Below are positions 8,549-17,718 of a DNA stretch of 64,000 bases, piece by piece. Position 1 is the stretch's first letter. Each line of letters begins with the position of its first letter. The stretch is from assembly GCF_000981585.1 (NCBI RefSeq), contig NZ_LN831776.1, forward strand, positions 2,433,001 through 2,497,000. Reading direction: 5' to 3'. A model generated the notes under the pieces. The model saw only the letters and a list, made by a program, of their open reading frames with translations, was not told the DNA's origin and searched no databases. The position numbers were made by a program, and so were the translations under genes. Source of the DNA: Paenibacillus riograndensis SBR5 (GTDB taxonomy: Bacteria > Bacillota > Bacilli > Paenibacillales > Paenibacillaceae).

Positions 8549-9904
8549 ATGAAGACAATCACAGTTCCAGCAGATCAGATCCCGGTAAGCCGTGAAGTGG
8601 AGGTGCTGGTCGCCGGAGGGGGGCCTGCCGGGATCGCCGCCGCCATCGCTGCGGCCAGGAACGGGGCATCCGTTCTGATCGTAGAGCAGAGAGGGTATCT
8701 GGGAGGAATGGGAACGGCGGCACTCGTTCCGGCATTCTGCCCTTATACGGATCATGAGAAGCCGGTCGTGCGCGGGATCGGCCTGGAGCTTTTGGAGAGT
8801 ATGAAGCAGGCCTGCGGCCCGGATTACATGAGCAGATACGGAGAGCAGCTGGACTGGGTGCCCATTGACGCGGAAGTGCTCAAGCGGGTCTATGAAGCCA
8901 AGGTGCTTGAGAGCGGTGCCGGATTGCTGTACCATACCGTGGTTTCCCAGGTAGTTATGGGCGCGGACGGCTCCCGCGTAGACGGGGTGGTGATTGTTAA
9001 TAAAAGCGGCCGCTCCTACATTGGGTGCCGCTATGTAATTGATGCTACCGGTGATGCGGATATCGCGGCAATGTCCGGAGTTGCCTTCCAGAAAGGCGGG
9101 GAGCAGGGCGAGCTGCAGCCGGGAACGCTTTGTTATGTATTAAGCGATGTGAGCTATAGCCGGTTCCATGAATATCTGAAGCGGACCGGGGATACCGGCC
9201 AGATTCCGGCTCTGGTCCAGAAGGCGCAGGCAGCAGGGGATCTTCCGCAAGGGCGCAAGGAAGTGTCGGGTTTTTCCTGGATATCGGATACACTGGTCGG
9301 GGTGAACTTTGGGCATATCTTCGGGATCGACGGGACCCAGGCGGAGGATTTGACCCGGGGGGCGATTGAAGGAAGGCAGGGGATTAAGGTGCAGCTGGAT
9401 TTCCTGCGCAAATACGTGCCGGGTTTTGAACAAGCGCATCTCGTGACCTCCGGGGAGCAGATCGGCATCCGGGAAACCCGGCGGATCACGGGCGATTATA
9501 CGCTGGTGAAGGAGGATTTCATGAGTATGAAATCCTTCCCTGATGATATCGCCAGAAATTCGTATTTCATTGATGTTCATCTGGCGGACTCCCAGTCACA
9601 GATGGATATTCAGCATTTGCCGAGCGGCAGATCACACGGTGTGCCTTACCGGGCGCTGCTGCCCGTTGGCGTCGACAACCTGTGGGTTGCCGGACGGGCC
9701 GCTTCTTCGGACCGGGTGGTGCAGGGTTCGCTCCGCGTCATGCCGAACTGCTTCGCCATGGGCCAGGCGGCAGGCACCGCCGCCTATCTGGCCGGCGCTT
9801 CGTCCATGACTTCACGCGAGGTTCCAATCCGCGAGCTGCAAAATCTGCTGGTCCGGCAGGGGGCCTGGCTCGGTGAGGAGGTACACACGGCACTGAATAT
9901 CTGA
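8549..9904 (+). CDS. FAD-dependent oxidoreductase
   Basis: A 451-residue flavoprotein of the FAD_oxidored type. Residues 18-48 form the dinucleotide-binding fold (EVLVAGGGPAGIAAAIAAARNG then VEQRG). The Rossmann return motif YVIDATGDADIAAMSG follows near the middle. A C-terminal FAD contact, LWVAGRAASSDRVVQGSLR, ends in GQAAGTAA. There is no signal peptide and no membrane segment. AAGGAGG at 8534-8540 precedes the ATG. It is a single gene, divergent from a LacI repressor, and is followed by a terminator. Such enzymes often sit in sugar or polyol loci; its substrate cannot be read from the sequence. Confidence 0.88.
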   Translation: MKTITVPADQIPVSREVEVLVAGGGPAGIAAAIAAARNGASVLIVEQRGYLGGMGTAALVPAFCPYTDHEKPVVRGIGLELLESMKQACGPDYMSRYGEQLDWVPIDAEVLKRVYEAKVLESGAGLLYHTVVSQVVMGADGSRVDGVVIVNKSGRSYIGCRYVIDATGDADIAAMSGVAFQKGGEQGELQPGTLCYVLSDVSYSRFHEYLKRTGDTGQIPALVQKAQAAGDLPQGRKEVSGFSWISDTLVGVNFGHIFGIDGTQAEDLTRGAIEGRQGIKVQLDFLRKYVPGFEQAHLVTSGEQIGIRETRRITGDYTLVKEDFMSMKSFPDDIARNSYFIDVHLADSQSQMDIQHLPSGRSHGVPYRALLPVGVDNLWVAGRAASSDRVVQGSLRVMPNCFAMGQAAGTAAYLAGASSMTSREVPIRELQNLLVRQGAWLGEEVHTALNI

Positions 9905-9964
9905 TCTGGTGGAGGCTCTTTTCCTCTTCGCCTCACTTTTTGCATAATAAATCATTTTCGCTGC

Positions 9965-10000
9965 AGGCAAATTTCCCGAAATGGGAGTTTGCCTTTTTTT
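9965..10000 (+). terminator. Rho-independent terminator after the FAD oxidoreductase
   Basis: A GGCAAATTTCCC / GGGAGTTTGCC stem over a short GAAAT loop is followed by a run of seven T. It ends the oxidoreductase transcript. Confidence 0.8.
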
Positions 10001-10012
10001 CATTTAAAATAG

Positions 10013-10050
10013 ATAACAAATAAAATATAATAAAAACAAAAATAACAAAT
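10013..10050. promoter_or_regulatory. ATAACAAAT direct repeats upstream of the ABC operon
   Basis: ATAACAAAT occurs at 10013-10021 and again at 10042-10050. The complementary word TTGTTAT repeats at about 10209-10224. The same word is the core of the palindrome at 6323-6362. It is a candidate binding site for an AraC-type regulator. This is inference from word sharing in an AT-rich spacer, which could occur by chance. Confidence 0.3.
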
Positions 10051-10101
10051 TGAAGACCAGAAAAAACAATTGAAACCATCGTTTTAGGTTTGGAAACGAT
10101 T

Positions 10102-10126
10102 TATAATAGGCTTGTAAGCGATAACA
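10102..10126 (+). promoter_or_regulatory. -10 box with overlapping cre site (CcpA)
   Basis: TATAAT at 10102-10107 is followed by TGTAAGCGATAACA at 10113-10126. The latter matches the consensus TGNAARCGNWWWCA at every defined position. Its position over the likely transcription start fits direct CcpA repression of the binding protein-permease-GH130-esterase operon. No good -35 box is visible, so an activator is probably needed. Confidence 0.7.
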
Positions 10127-10258
10127 TCATCACTTTTCAAGCGAAAGCGGGTACAAACCATCTTTTCTGAAGTATACATCGTTGATTTGTGATGATTTTT
10201 GTTAGCTTTTTGTTATTGTTATTTCAAGGTTCAAAATGAAGAGAGGGGTCAACAAACA

Positions 10259-11632
10259 ATGAAGAAAACCAAAGCAGTTACCAGCCTGGCGGCATTGACA
10301 CTGATGGCTGGTTTGTTCGCAGGCTGTTCATCGAACAACAATAATGCCGGCAATGCAGCAGCAACCAATGCAGGCAATACCGGAACAAACACCGAGGCGG
10401 CAGCAGCCCCTGAAGGCGGCGCAGCTAAAGATATCAAAGGTGAGATCACGGTTATCACCCAGAGAACGGATATTGTTGATACCGTATTCAAGGATTTCGC
10501 CGCAAAGTTCAATGAAAAATATCCGGATGTCAAAGTGAACTTCGAAGCGCTGTCCAGCTACGAGGATCAGATCAAAATCCGCATGAGCACCAATGACTAT
10601 GGCGATGTGCTGCTGCTGCCTACAAGCGTAGCGATCAAGGATCTGCCAGACTTCTTTGAGCCGCTGGGTAAGATGTCCGATCTGGAGAAGCAATATACCG
10701 GTCTGGAGGAACGCGCTGTGGACGGAATCGCTTATGGAATTCCAACTACAGTTAACTACTCCGGGGTTATCTACAACAAACAAGTGTTCAAAGATGCCGG
10801 AATTACGGAGATCCCCAGAACCTTTGATGAGTTCAACGCAGCTCTGAAAAGCATCAAGGATAAGACCGACGCAATTCCGCTCTACACGAACTATGCAGCT
10901 GGCTGGACGCTGACCCAATGGGAAGCGGATCTGGCTACCGTAGCCGGTGACCGGGATTATGTCAACATCGGACAAGTAGCCTCTGATGATAACTTTGTTA
11001 AAGGCCAGCCTCACTATGACTTGTACAAATTAATGTACGATGCAGCCAAAAATGGCCTGATCGAAGAAGATCCAACTACAACGGACTGGGAATCCTCCAA
11101 AGCCGATTTGGCTAACGGCAAAATTGGTACGATGATGCTCGGTTCGTGGGCTATCGGGCAGATCAAAGGGGTTGCTGCCAACCCTGATGATATTGGCTTC
11201 ATGCCTTTCCCGACCAACGCCAAAAAAATTCTTGTTCCATTGTCTGACGATTATACGCTCGGCGTAAGCATCCACAGCAAGAATAAGGAAGCCGCGAGAG
11301 CATGGGTGGATTGGTTCATTAACGAATCAGGCTATCCTACAAATGACGGCGGCGGTATGAGCCCGGTTAAAGGCGCTGAGCTTCCGGAAATGCTGAAACA
11401 ATTTGAAGGCACGGATGTTACATTTGACACCCTTGCCCCTGCCAAAGCCGGTGAAGAAGGCTGGGTTGACGCTATTGATAAACAAGCTGAGATTGGCCTC
11501 TGGCAGCCTGACTTCAAGAAAGTCATTATCGAAGCCGCCATCGGTAACCGCAAAGATTCCTTTGATGACATTATGAAAGACCTGAATGACAAGTGGAAAG
11601 AGGCAAGAGCTAAAATTACCTCTGGCAAATAA
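10259..11632 (+). CDS. Sugar ABC transporter substrate-binding lipoprotein
   Basis: A 457-residue family-1 solute-binding protein. ATG 10259 gives a lipoprotein signal (MKKTKAVTSLAALTLMAG then LFAGCSS, lipobox Cys). A low-complexity N/G/A linker follows, and then the mature lobes starting at GEITVITQRTDIVD. The hinge VIYNKQVFKDAGI and the lid WESSKADLANGKIGTMMLGSW are clear. The frame is open further upstream to 10199, but a GAGAGGGG ribosome site and the signal peptide fix the start. It is the first gene of an importer operon preceded by cre. It is a paralogue of the truncated binding protein at the left edge. The ligand is probably a mannose- or glucose-containing oligosaccharide (inference from the GH130 and CE7 partners). 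Confidence 0.93.
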   Translation: MKKTKAVTSLAALTLMAGLFAGCSSNNNNAGNAAATNAGNTGTNTEAAAAPEGGAAKDIKGEITVITQRTDIVDTVFKDFAAKFNEKYPDVKVNFEALSSYEDQIKIRMSTNDYGDVLLLPTSVAIKDLPDFFEPLGKMSDLEKQYTGLEERAVDGIAYGIPTTVNYSGVIYNKQVFKDAGITEIPRTFDEFNAALKSIKDKTDAIPLYTNYAAGWTLTQWEADLATVAGDRDYVNIGQVASDDNFVKGQPHYDLYKLMYDAAKNGLIEEDPTTTDWESSKADLANGKIGTMMLGSWAIGQIKGVAANPDDIGFMPFPTNAKKILVPLSDDYTLGVSIHSKNKEAARAWVDWFINESGYPTNDGGGMSPVKGAELPEMLKQFEGTDVTFDTLAPAKAGEEGWVDAIDKQAEIGLWQPDFKKVIIEAAIGNRKDSFDDIMKDLNDKWKEARAKITSGK

Positions 11633-11678
11633 GACTTAATAATTTTTACCGCAGAAGTGAGGACAGACTCAAAAGAAC

Positions 11679-11706
11679 GGGAAGGTGCCTTAGCAGGCAT
11701 TTTCCC
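11679..11706 (+). terminator. Intra-operon stem-loop after the binding-protein gene
   Basis: Arms GGGAAGGTGCC (11679-11689) and GGCATTTTCCC (11696-11706) pair with G-U tolerance. No clear T-run follows. Stems at this place usually lower downstream permease expression relative to the binding protein, by partial termination or mRNA stabilisation. Confidence 0.5.
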
Positions 11707-11769
11707 CTTCACTTATGCGACGGAGAAGGATTAGGAGTAGTAAGCATGTGTTCTTAGGAGGTGTGGAGA

Positions 11770-12651
11770 GTGCCCAAATTGTCCAACATGAGCTACAAAA
11801 ATCAACGTATATTGATCATCTTTTTATTTTCACTGGTTCCCGTTGTCCTGCTGCTGACGTTTTCCTATTTGCCCGTGTTCAAAATGTTCCAGTACAGCTT
11901 CACAAGCTGGAATGGATTTAGTAAAAATATGGAGTATGTCGGCTTTGACAACTACAAAACAATCTTCACCAAACCCGAGTATTTCGCCGTGTTCAAGGTC
12001 AGCTTGTATTATTTCTTTGCCACCTTTGTCCAAATGGGGCTGGCGCTTTATTTTGCCACCATTCTAAGCTTTAACGTCCGCATGAAGAACTGGTTCAAAG
12101 GAATCCTGTTTTTTCCGACATTGCTGAACGGCGTGGCTATCGGTTTTATCTTCCTGTTTTTCTTCAAGCCGGAAGGAACACTGAATACCATCCTTGATCT
12201 CGTCGGGCTTGGAGCCTGGCAGCAGAAGTGGCTGCTGAATCCCCAGCTGATCAATATCTCCCTCGCCTTTGCTTCGGTATGGAGATACATGGGGATGAAC
12301 TTTATCATCTTCCTTGGAGCGATTTCCTCTATCGGCGGCGATATTTACGAAGCTTCGGAAATTGACGGCGCCAACCGCTGGCACCAGTTCAGACACATTA
12401 TTATTCCGAGCATCAAACGCATATTGCAGCTCAATCTGATCCTCGCGGTGAGCGGAGCGATCGGTGTGTTCGAAATTCCGTATGTCATGACTGGCGGTTC
12501 CAATGGCAGCGGCACTTTTGTCATCCAGACCGTCGATGTGGCCTTTAAATACAGCAAGCTGGGACTAGCCTCGGCAATGGCTGTAGTGCTTCTGGGAATT
12601 GTGGTTCTTGTCACCGTTCTGCAGCGTGTTCTGATTAAGGAGGAGAAGTAA
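11770..12651 (+). CDS. Sugar ABC transporter permease (MalF/UgpA type)
   Basis: About 293 residues with six predicted membrane helices. The first is at about residues 15-35 (IIFLFSLVPVVLLLTF). The EAA loop with its consensus core appears as EASEIDGANRWHQFRHIIIPSI near residue 200. The frame is open from 11761, but AGGAGG at 11756-11761 selects GTG 11770. It is the CUT1-type partner of the next permease. No ATPase gene is in the window, so a shared MsmX/UgpC-like ATPase encoded elsewhere is expected. Confidence 0.92.
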   Translation: MPKLSNMSYKNQRILIIFLFSLVPVVLLLTFSYLPVFKMFQYSFTSWNGFSKNMEYVGFDNYKTIFTKPEYFAVFKVSLYYFFATFVQMGLALYFATILSFNVRMKNWFKGILFFPTLLNGVAIGFIFLFFFKPEGTLNTILDLVGLGAWQQKWLLNPQLINISLAFASVWRYMGMNFIIFLGAISSIGGDIYEASEIDGANRWHQFRHIIIPSIKRILQLNLILAVSGAIGVFEIPYVMTGGSNGSGTFVIQTVDVAFKYSKLGLASAMAVVLLGIVVLVTVLQRVLIKEEK

Positions 12652-12656
12652 GAACT

Positions 12657-13490
12657 ATGCATACTCTAAAATATAACTTAGCCTCTTTCTTCAAATACCT
12701 CACTTTGATTTTGGGAGCGCTGATGGCGCTGGTGCCGATCGTCGTCGTCTTTTTTGCCTCTTTAAAAACGAATAAAGAATATGCGTCGACAGGCCCGCTT
12801 ACCCTGCCGGAAAACTGGCTGAATTTTTCTAACTATTCCAAAGCATTTATCGACGGGAATATGCTGCTCGGCTTCATGAACACGATTATTATCGTGCTGA
12901 TTTCCATTGCTGGTGCTACCCTGACCGGTTCCATGATGGCTTACATTTTGGCCCGGTTCAGATTCAAGGGCAGCAAGCTGCTCATGGGCGCTTTTCTGCT
13001 TGCCACGCTGATTCCCGGAGTAACCACCCAAGTGGCTACCTTCCAGATCATCAACTCGCTGGAATTGTTCAACACCCGTTGGGCGCCGATTCTGATGTAT
13101 CTGGGTACGGATATTATCGCTGTTTATATTTTCATGCAGTTCCTGGACTCCATTTCCGAATCGCTCGACGAATCTGCAATGCTGGACGGAGCGTCTTACT
13201 GGACCATCTACTGGAGAATTATTCTCCCGCTGCTCAGTCCGGCTATTGTAACAGTGATTATCGTCAAGGGCGTTAACATCTATAACGATTTCTACACGCC
13301 TTTCCTGTACATGCCTAAAAGCAGCCTGCAGGTGGTCTCCACCGCGCTGTTCAAGTTCAAGGGTCCGTACGGTTCACAGTGGGAGGTTATCTGTGCCGCC
13401 ATTATGATCGCAATTATACCGACACTGATCGCCTTTATCGCTTTGCAGAAATACATCTACAACGGTTTTGCGCAAGGGTCGGTAAAATAA
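12657..13490 (+). CDS. Sugar ABC transporter permease (MalG/AraQ type)
   Basis: A 277-residue permease with six predicted helices. It starts MHTLKYNLASFFKYLTLILG. Landmarks are FFASLKTNKEYASTGPLTLP after helix 1 and the EAA loop DESAMLDGASYWTIYWRIILPLL. It starts 5 bases after the first permease, with the ribosome site GGAGGAGAA inside that gene's end. Together with the upstream binding protein it forms a high-affinity oligosaccharide importer. Confidence 0.93.
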   Translation: MHTLKYNLASFFKYLTLILGALMALVPIVVVFFASLKTNKEYASTGPLTLPENWLNFSNYSKAFIDGNMLLGFMNTIIIVLISIAGATLTGSMMAYILARFRFKGSKLLMGAFLLATLIPGVTTQVATFQIINSLELFNTRWAPILMYLGTDIIAVYIFMQFLDSISESLDESAMLDGASYWTIYWRIILPLLSPAIVTVIIVKGVNIYNDFYTPFLYMPKSSLQVVSTALFKFKGPYGSQWEVICAAIMIAIIPTLIAFIALQKYIYNGFAQGSVK

Positions 13491-13596
13491 GGCCTGACAG
13501 ACCGTAGTTGATTGCAGCAGAGCATTCAGAATATCCGCGTTTTGCAAGAATATAATAACCGCAGCATGCGCTGCTAAAATTTGGAGGGACTTTATT

Positions 13597-14622
13597 ATGA
13601 AAGAAGTTAAGCTGACCGCAAGCCAGAATATTCCCAATATGCCTTGGCAGGACAGACCGGCCGGGAATGACAATCCGGTATGGAGACACAGTGACAATCC
13701 GGTAATCAAGCGCAATCCGGCTAAGGGGGTCGCGCGTATTTTCAACAGTGCTGTTGTGGCTTATGAAGGCAGCTTTTTGGGCGTATTCCGTGTTGAAGAC
13801 AACACCACCCGTCCTCATCTGCGAATGGGGCACAGTGTGGACGGCCTGGATTGGAAAATTGACGATGAACCGATTCAGTTTGTAGACGAAGCCGGCGAAC
13901 CGTATATGCCGCGTTACGCGTATGATCCGCGTCTGGTCAAGGTTGAAGATACGTATTACATCATCTGGTGTACGGATTTCTACGGGGCCGCGATCGGTGT
14001 AGCCAAAACCCGGGATTTCAAAACCTTCATCAGTCTGGAAAATCCGTTCCTGCCGTTCAACCGCAACGGTGTGCTGTTCCCCAGAAAAATCAATGGCAAT
14101 TTCGTGATGCTGTCCCGTCCGAGCGACAGCGGGCATACACCTTTTGGTGATGTGTTCCTGAGTGAAAGCCCGGATTTCGTGTACTGGGGCAAACACCGCC
14201 ATGTCATGACCAAAGGCGGGCAAGGCTGGTGGCAGAGCACCAAAATCGGCGGCGGCCCTGCACCTATCGAAACTACCGAAGGCTGGCTGATGTTCTATCA
14301 CGGCGTTACCGGAACCTGCAACGGCCTTGTGTACAGCATGGGCGCTGTTATCCTCGATAAGGATGAGCCGTCCAAGGTCAAATACCGTTCCAAAAACTTC
14401 GTGCTTACCCCGGAAGAATGGTACGAGGAAAGAGGTTTCGTGAACAACGTGCTCTTCCCTTGCGCTACCCTGAATGATGCTGAAACCGGCCGTATCGCCA
14501 TCTATTATGGCGCCGCCGACACCTATGTAGGCCTTGCTTACACTACCGTCGAAGAAATCGTCAATTACGTGATCGCAACCCATGAGGAAGTCGGCGACGA
14601 CGCCGGATTGGGCAAGATCTAA
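13597..14622 (+). CDS. GH130 family mannoside phosphorylase (second paralogue)
   Basis: A 341-residue GH130 protein. Propeller landmarks are NPAKGVARIFNSAVVAYEG, the predicted catalytic Asp110 in RYAYDPRLVKVED, FNRNGVLFPRKINGNFVML, and GGGPAPIETTEGWLMFYHGV. It has no signal peptide. It is shorter than the mannosylglucose phosphorylase at 2891 and looks like the GH130_2 type, which acts on beta-1,4-manno-oligosaccharides or mannosyl-GlcNAc; the exact subfamily is inference. A GGAGGG site precedes the ATG. It is encoded directly behind two sugar permeases and 23 bases ahead of a CE7 esterase, so it probably degrades what the importer brings in. Confidence 0.87.
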   Translation: MKEVKLTASQNIPNMPWQDRPAGNDNPVWRHSDNPVIKRNPAKGVARIFNSAVVAYEGSFLGVFRVEDNTTRPHLRMGHSVDGLDWKIDDEPIQFVDEAGEPYMPRYAYDPRLVKVEDTYYIIWCTDFYGAAIGVAKTRDFKTFISLENPFLPFNRNGVLFPRKINGNFVMLSRPSDSGHTPFGDVFLSESPDFVYWGKHRHVMTKGGQGWWQSTKIGGGPAPIETTEGWLMFYHGVTGTCNGLVYSMGAVILDKDEPSKVKYRSKNFVLTPEEWYEERGFVNNVLFPCATLNDAETGRIAIYYGAADTYVGLAYTTVEEIVNYVIATHEEVGDDAGLGKI

Positions 14623-14645
14623 TCCAACCCTAAGGAGGATTTCTA

Positions 14646-15608
14646 ATGACGTCAGAAAGATCTCTGACCCAGCTAAAAGCTTACGAAGGCTCCAGCCCGA
14701 AGCCTGCGGATTTTGATTCATTCTGGGAACGCGCCCTGCGTGATCTTGATGCCCAGACCTTGGACTACGAACTGCTGCCTGCGGAATTTACCAGCGAGCT
14801 GGCCGAATGTTTTCATTTGTATTTTACCGGCGTGGGCGGTGCCAAAGTGCACTGCAAATATGTCAGACCGAAGAAGGCGGAGCAGGCGAAAGGGCCTGGC
14901 GTGGTCATGTTCCACGGCTATTCCTGCGACAGCGGCGACTGGATGGAAAAGGTTGCTTATGCCGCGCACGGCATCAGTGTGCTCGCAATGGATTGCCGCG
15001 GACAAGGCGGGTTGTCCGAAGACAACCTTAAGGTGCAAGGCACAACCATCCGGGGCCACATTATCCGGGGGATCGATGATCCGGATCCGGACAAGCTGTA
15101 TTACCGGAACGTGTTTCTGGATACCGCCCAGACCGCACGGATTTTGATGAATATGCCGGAAGTGGACTCTGAACGGGCCGGGGCATTCGGCCTCTCCCAA
15201 GGCGGAGCGCTTACGGTCGCCTGCGCTGCCCTTGAGCCGCGGATCAGGCTGGCCGTTCCGGTCTATCCGTTCCTTTCCGATTACAAACGGGCGTGGGAGC
15301 TGGATATCACGACTTCTGCTTATGAGGAGATTAACTATTATTTCCGCTTTTTTGATCCTCATCATGAACGGGAGGAAGCAATTTTTAACCGGCTCGGGTA
15401 CATCGACATTCAGAATCTGGCAGGCCGGATCCGGGCCAAAGTGCTGTGGGTGACCGGACTTGCAGATACGATCTGCCCGCCTTCGACGCAATTCGCTGCA
15501 TACAATAAAATCACAGCAACAAAAGAGCTGATGGTATATCATGAATATGGTCATGAGTATCTTCCATATCTTTCCGATCGGGTGCTACAGACCTTCATGA
15601 CCTTGTAA
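14646..15608 (+). CDS. CE7 acetyl xylan esterase / cephalosporin-C deacetylase family
   Basis: A 320-residue alpha/beta hydrolase with the full CE7 signature. It has RGQ at 118-120, the nucleophile Ser184 in GLSQGG, the acid Asp274 in [10 protein letters not shown], and His303 in [10 protein letters not shown]. There is no signal peptide, as usual for cytoplasmic CE7 enzymes that deacetylate imported short oligosaccharides. An AAGGAGG site precedes the ATG. It is in one transcript with the GH130 gene, so it may remove acetyl groups from acetylated manno- or gluco-manno-oligosaccharides before phosphorolysis (inference). Confidence 0.92.
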   Translation: MTSERSLTQLKAYEGSSPKPADFDSFWERALRDLDAQTLDYELLPAEFTSELAECFHLYFTGVGGAKVHCKYVRPKKAEQAKGPGVVMFHGYSCDSGDWMEKVAYAAHGISVLAMDCRGQGGLSEDNLKVQGTTIRGHIIRGIDDPDPDKLYYRNVFLDTAQTARILMNMPEVDSERAGAFGLSQGGALTVACAALEPRIRLAVPVYPFLSDYKRAWELDITTSAYEEINYYFRFFDPHHEREEAIFNRLGYIDIQNLAGRIRAKVLWVTGLADTICPPSTQFAAYNKITATKELMVYHEYGHEYLPYLSDRVLQTFMTL

Positions 15609-15651
15609 CGGGGGGCCGTGCAAGAATATTGTAGATCTGGCGGTGATTTTT

Positions 15652-17718
15652 TTGAGTAAACAGGCAGCAGACAGCAAAGGATTTCTTACTCGGCTGCATC
15701 CCTCCAAGTCGCTGGGGGTGCGGCTTTTTCTCGTGTTTTTTATCGCGACCATGGGAATTGTATTATCCCTTGGGTATACCTCGTACTCCGTTGCCAGACA
15801 AACCATTGAGAACAACGCCCTGTCATCCAATCAGCAGACCGTTGAACAAACGGCAGAGAAGCTTGACGTAATCCTGCTGCGTTTTGAAGACAGTTTGGGG
15901 CAGCTTTTTTACAATAGGGATATTCAGGAGGCAGTTCGTCAAGGAAGTATCTCCACTGCCAGCAGCGCTGAACGGAACAGCCAAACGGAACGGATTAATA
16001 GTGAATTAGACCGCTGGATCACTTCGGTAAAGGGAGTGCAGGCCGTATACTTGGTACCCTTGAAGAATGAGTTTCCAGTGTCTGCTACGGGAACAAAAGA
16101 TAACGCTTTTATGAAAGGCATCCGGGAGGCTTCCTGGTTCAAGCAGCTGAAAGAGAAGCCCCACAGCTTATGGATTACACAAGGATTGAAGCAGGGGGAT
16201 ACATCGGGCGTATTTCATTTTGCCAAATCCATGGCAGATGAATCCGGCGGGACAGGCTATATCGCAGTCTGCGATATCAGTACCAAAGAATTGGACAGCC
16301 AGCTGAGCAAGGTCAACCTCGGGCTGGATTCCTACATCCAGCTTCTGACCAGCAAGGACGAGCTGATTGCTTCCTCCCAGCAGCAGACGGATTCTTATCT
16401 TCGCCTGGGCGGAACATTGTTCAAAGGTCTGACTGAAGCATCGGGGTCTTTGCCAACCCAGGACGAAAAAGGCAAATCCATTCTCGCCGTATATGGCACA
16501 CTGCAGAGTTCGGGCTGGAGAGTACTGGGCGTTGTGCCTTCGGAGAATCTGGTCAAAGATGCAGGCCGTATTCTGGGAACGACCTACATTGCTGTTGCCG
16601 CCGCAGCCCTTATCGCGATTCTGATCGGCTTATGGATGGTCAGAATGGTATCCCGGCCGCTCTCACGGCTCAGGGATCTGATGTTCCAGGGGGCGGAAGG
16701 CGATCTGCGGGTGCGGACCAGCGTTGCTTCCCGTGATGAAATCGGCCAGCTGTCGTCTTCCTTCAATGTGATGATGGAGCGGATCACGGAACTGGTGGTT
16801 CATACCAACGAGACGGCACGCGAAGTCCTCGAAACAGCAGATGCGCTGGGCAATGCTTCGCGCAAGACGGCTGCGTCGGCCAAGGATATTGCAGCGGCGA
16901 CCGAAGAGATTGCCGGAGGAGCCGGAAGTCTTGCGCTGGAAGCGGACCGCGGCAATGAGATGACGGCGCAGATATCCGAACGGATGGATATGGTGATATC
17001 TGCTGCCCGCGAGATGGGCAGCATGGCACATCATGTGGGACAATCCAGTGAGGAAGGTGTCGTGAAGCTGCAGGAACTGCTGCACCAGACGTATACCACA
17101 GGCACCATGACTGATAAGCTGGTGATGAAGGTCAATGACCTGAAGGATACCGCTTCCTCCGTCATGAAAGTGCTGGAGGCTATGCAGAGCATTACGCAGC
17201 AGACGAATATTCTGTCGCTGAACGCCTCCATTGAAGCCGCACGCGCAGGCGAAGCGGGCAGAGGGTTTACAGTTGTGGCCGATGAAATCCGCCAGCTGTC
17301 CGAACAGTCCAAACGCTCCATTGCGATGGCGGCGGAAATAACGGATAAGATCATGACGGATATGCATGAGACTGTTGCGGCCCTGTCAGAGGTATCGCCC
17401 CTGTTTGACGAGCAGATCGTTTCAGTCCGCAACACAAGCGAAATCTTTGTCTCTGTACAGGGACAAATGAATCATTTTATTTCCCGTCTGGATTCTGTAG
17501 GAGCCTCAATTGAGGGGCTGAATCAATCCCAGTATGTGCTGTCGGATGCGATAAGCAACGTCAGCTCTTTTGCCGAGGAATCATCGGCTGCTTCACAGGA
17601 AGTGGCCTCTCTCAGCGGGGAACAGCAGAATGTGAGCGATTATCTCGTGGACCTTTCTGCCCAGTTGGAGAATGCTTCCTCGATGCTGAAGGAAAGACTC
17701 TCAAAGTTCACGGTGTAA
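15652..17718 (+). CDS. Methyl-accepting chemotaxis protein
   Basis: A chemoreceptor of about 688 residues. TM1 is near residues 20-42, then an extracellular sensor of about 260 residues (Cache-like), TM2 near 305-328, a HAMP domain ([14 protein letters not shown] onward), and a cytoplasmic signalling coiled coil. Its hairpin tip reads [18 protein letters not shown] then [17 protein letters not shown] 15643 also opens the frame, but GGCGGTGA at about 15639-15646 fits TTG 15652 better. It begins only 43 bases after the CE7 esterase, so it is probably read with the sugar operon. That suggests chemotaxis toward the same glycan or its binding protein (inference). Confidence 0.93.
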   Translation: MSKQAADSKGFLTRLHPSKSLGVRLFLVFFIATMGIVLSLGYTSYSVARQTIENNALSSNQQTVEQTAEKLDVILLRFEDSLGQLFYNRDIQEAVRQGSISTASSAERNSQTERINSELDRWITSVKGVQAVYLVPLKNEFPVSATGTKDNAFMKGIREASWFKQLKEKPHSLWITQGLKQGDTSGVFHFAKSMADESGGTGYIAVCDISTKELDSQLSKVNLGLDSYIQLLTSKDELIASSQQQTDSYLRLGGTLFKGLTEASGSLPTQDEKGKSILAVYGTLQSSGWRVLGVVPSENLVKDAGRILGTTYIAVAAAALIAILIGLWMVRMVSRPLSRLRDLMFQGAEGDLRVRTSVASRDEIGQLSSSFNVMMERITELVVHTNETAREVLETADALGNASRKTAASAKDIAAATEEIAGGAGSLALEADRGNEMTAQISERMDMVISAAREMGSMAHHVGQSSEEGVVKLQELLHQTYTTGTMTDKLVMKVNDLKDTASSVMKVLEAMQSITQQTNILSLNASIEAARAGEAGRGFTVVADEIRQLSEQSKRSIAMAAEITDKIMTDMHETVAALSEVSPLFDEQIVSVRNTSEIFVSVQGQMNHFISRLDSVGASIEGLNQSQYVLSDAISNVSSFAEESSAASQEVASLSGEQQNVSDYLVDLSAQLENASSMLKERLSKFTV

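Noticed and set aside
8444..8558. N-terminal extension of the LacI regulator to 8558
   Set aside because: It would overlap the divergent oxidoreductase start and adds 38 residues without any LacI similarity before the HTH.
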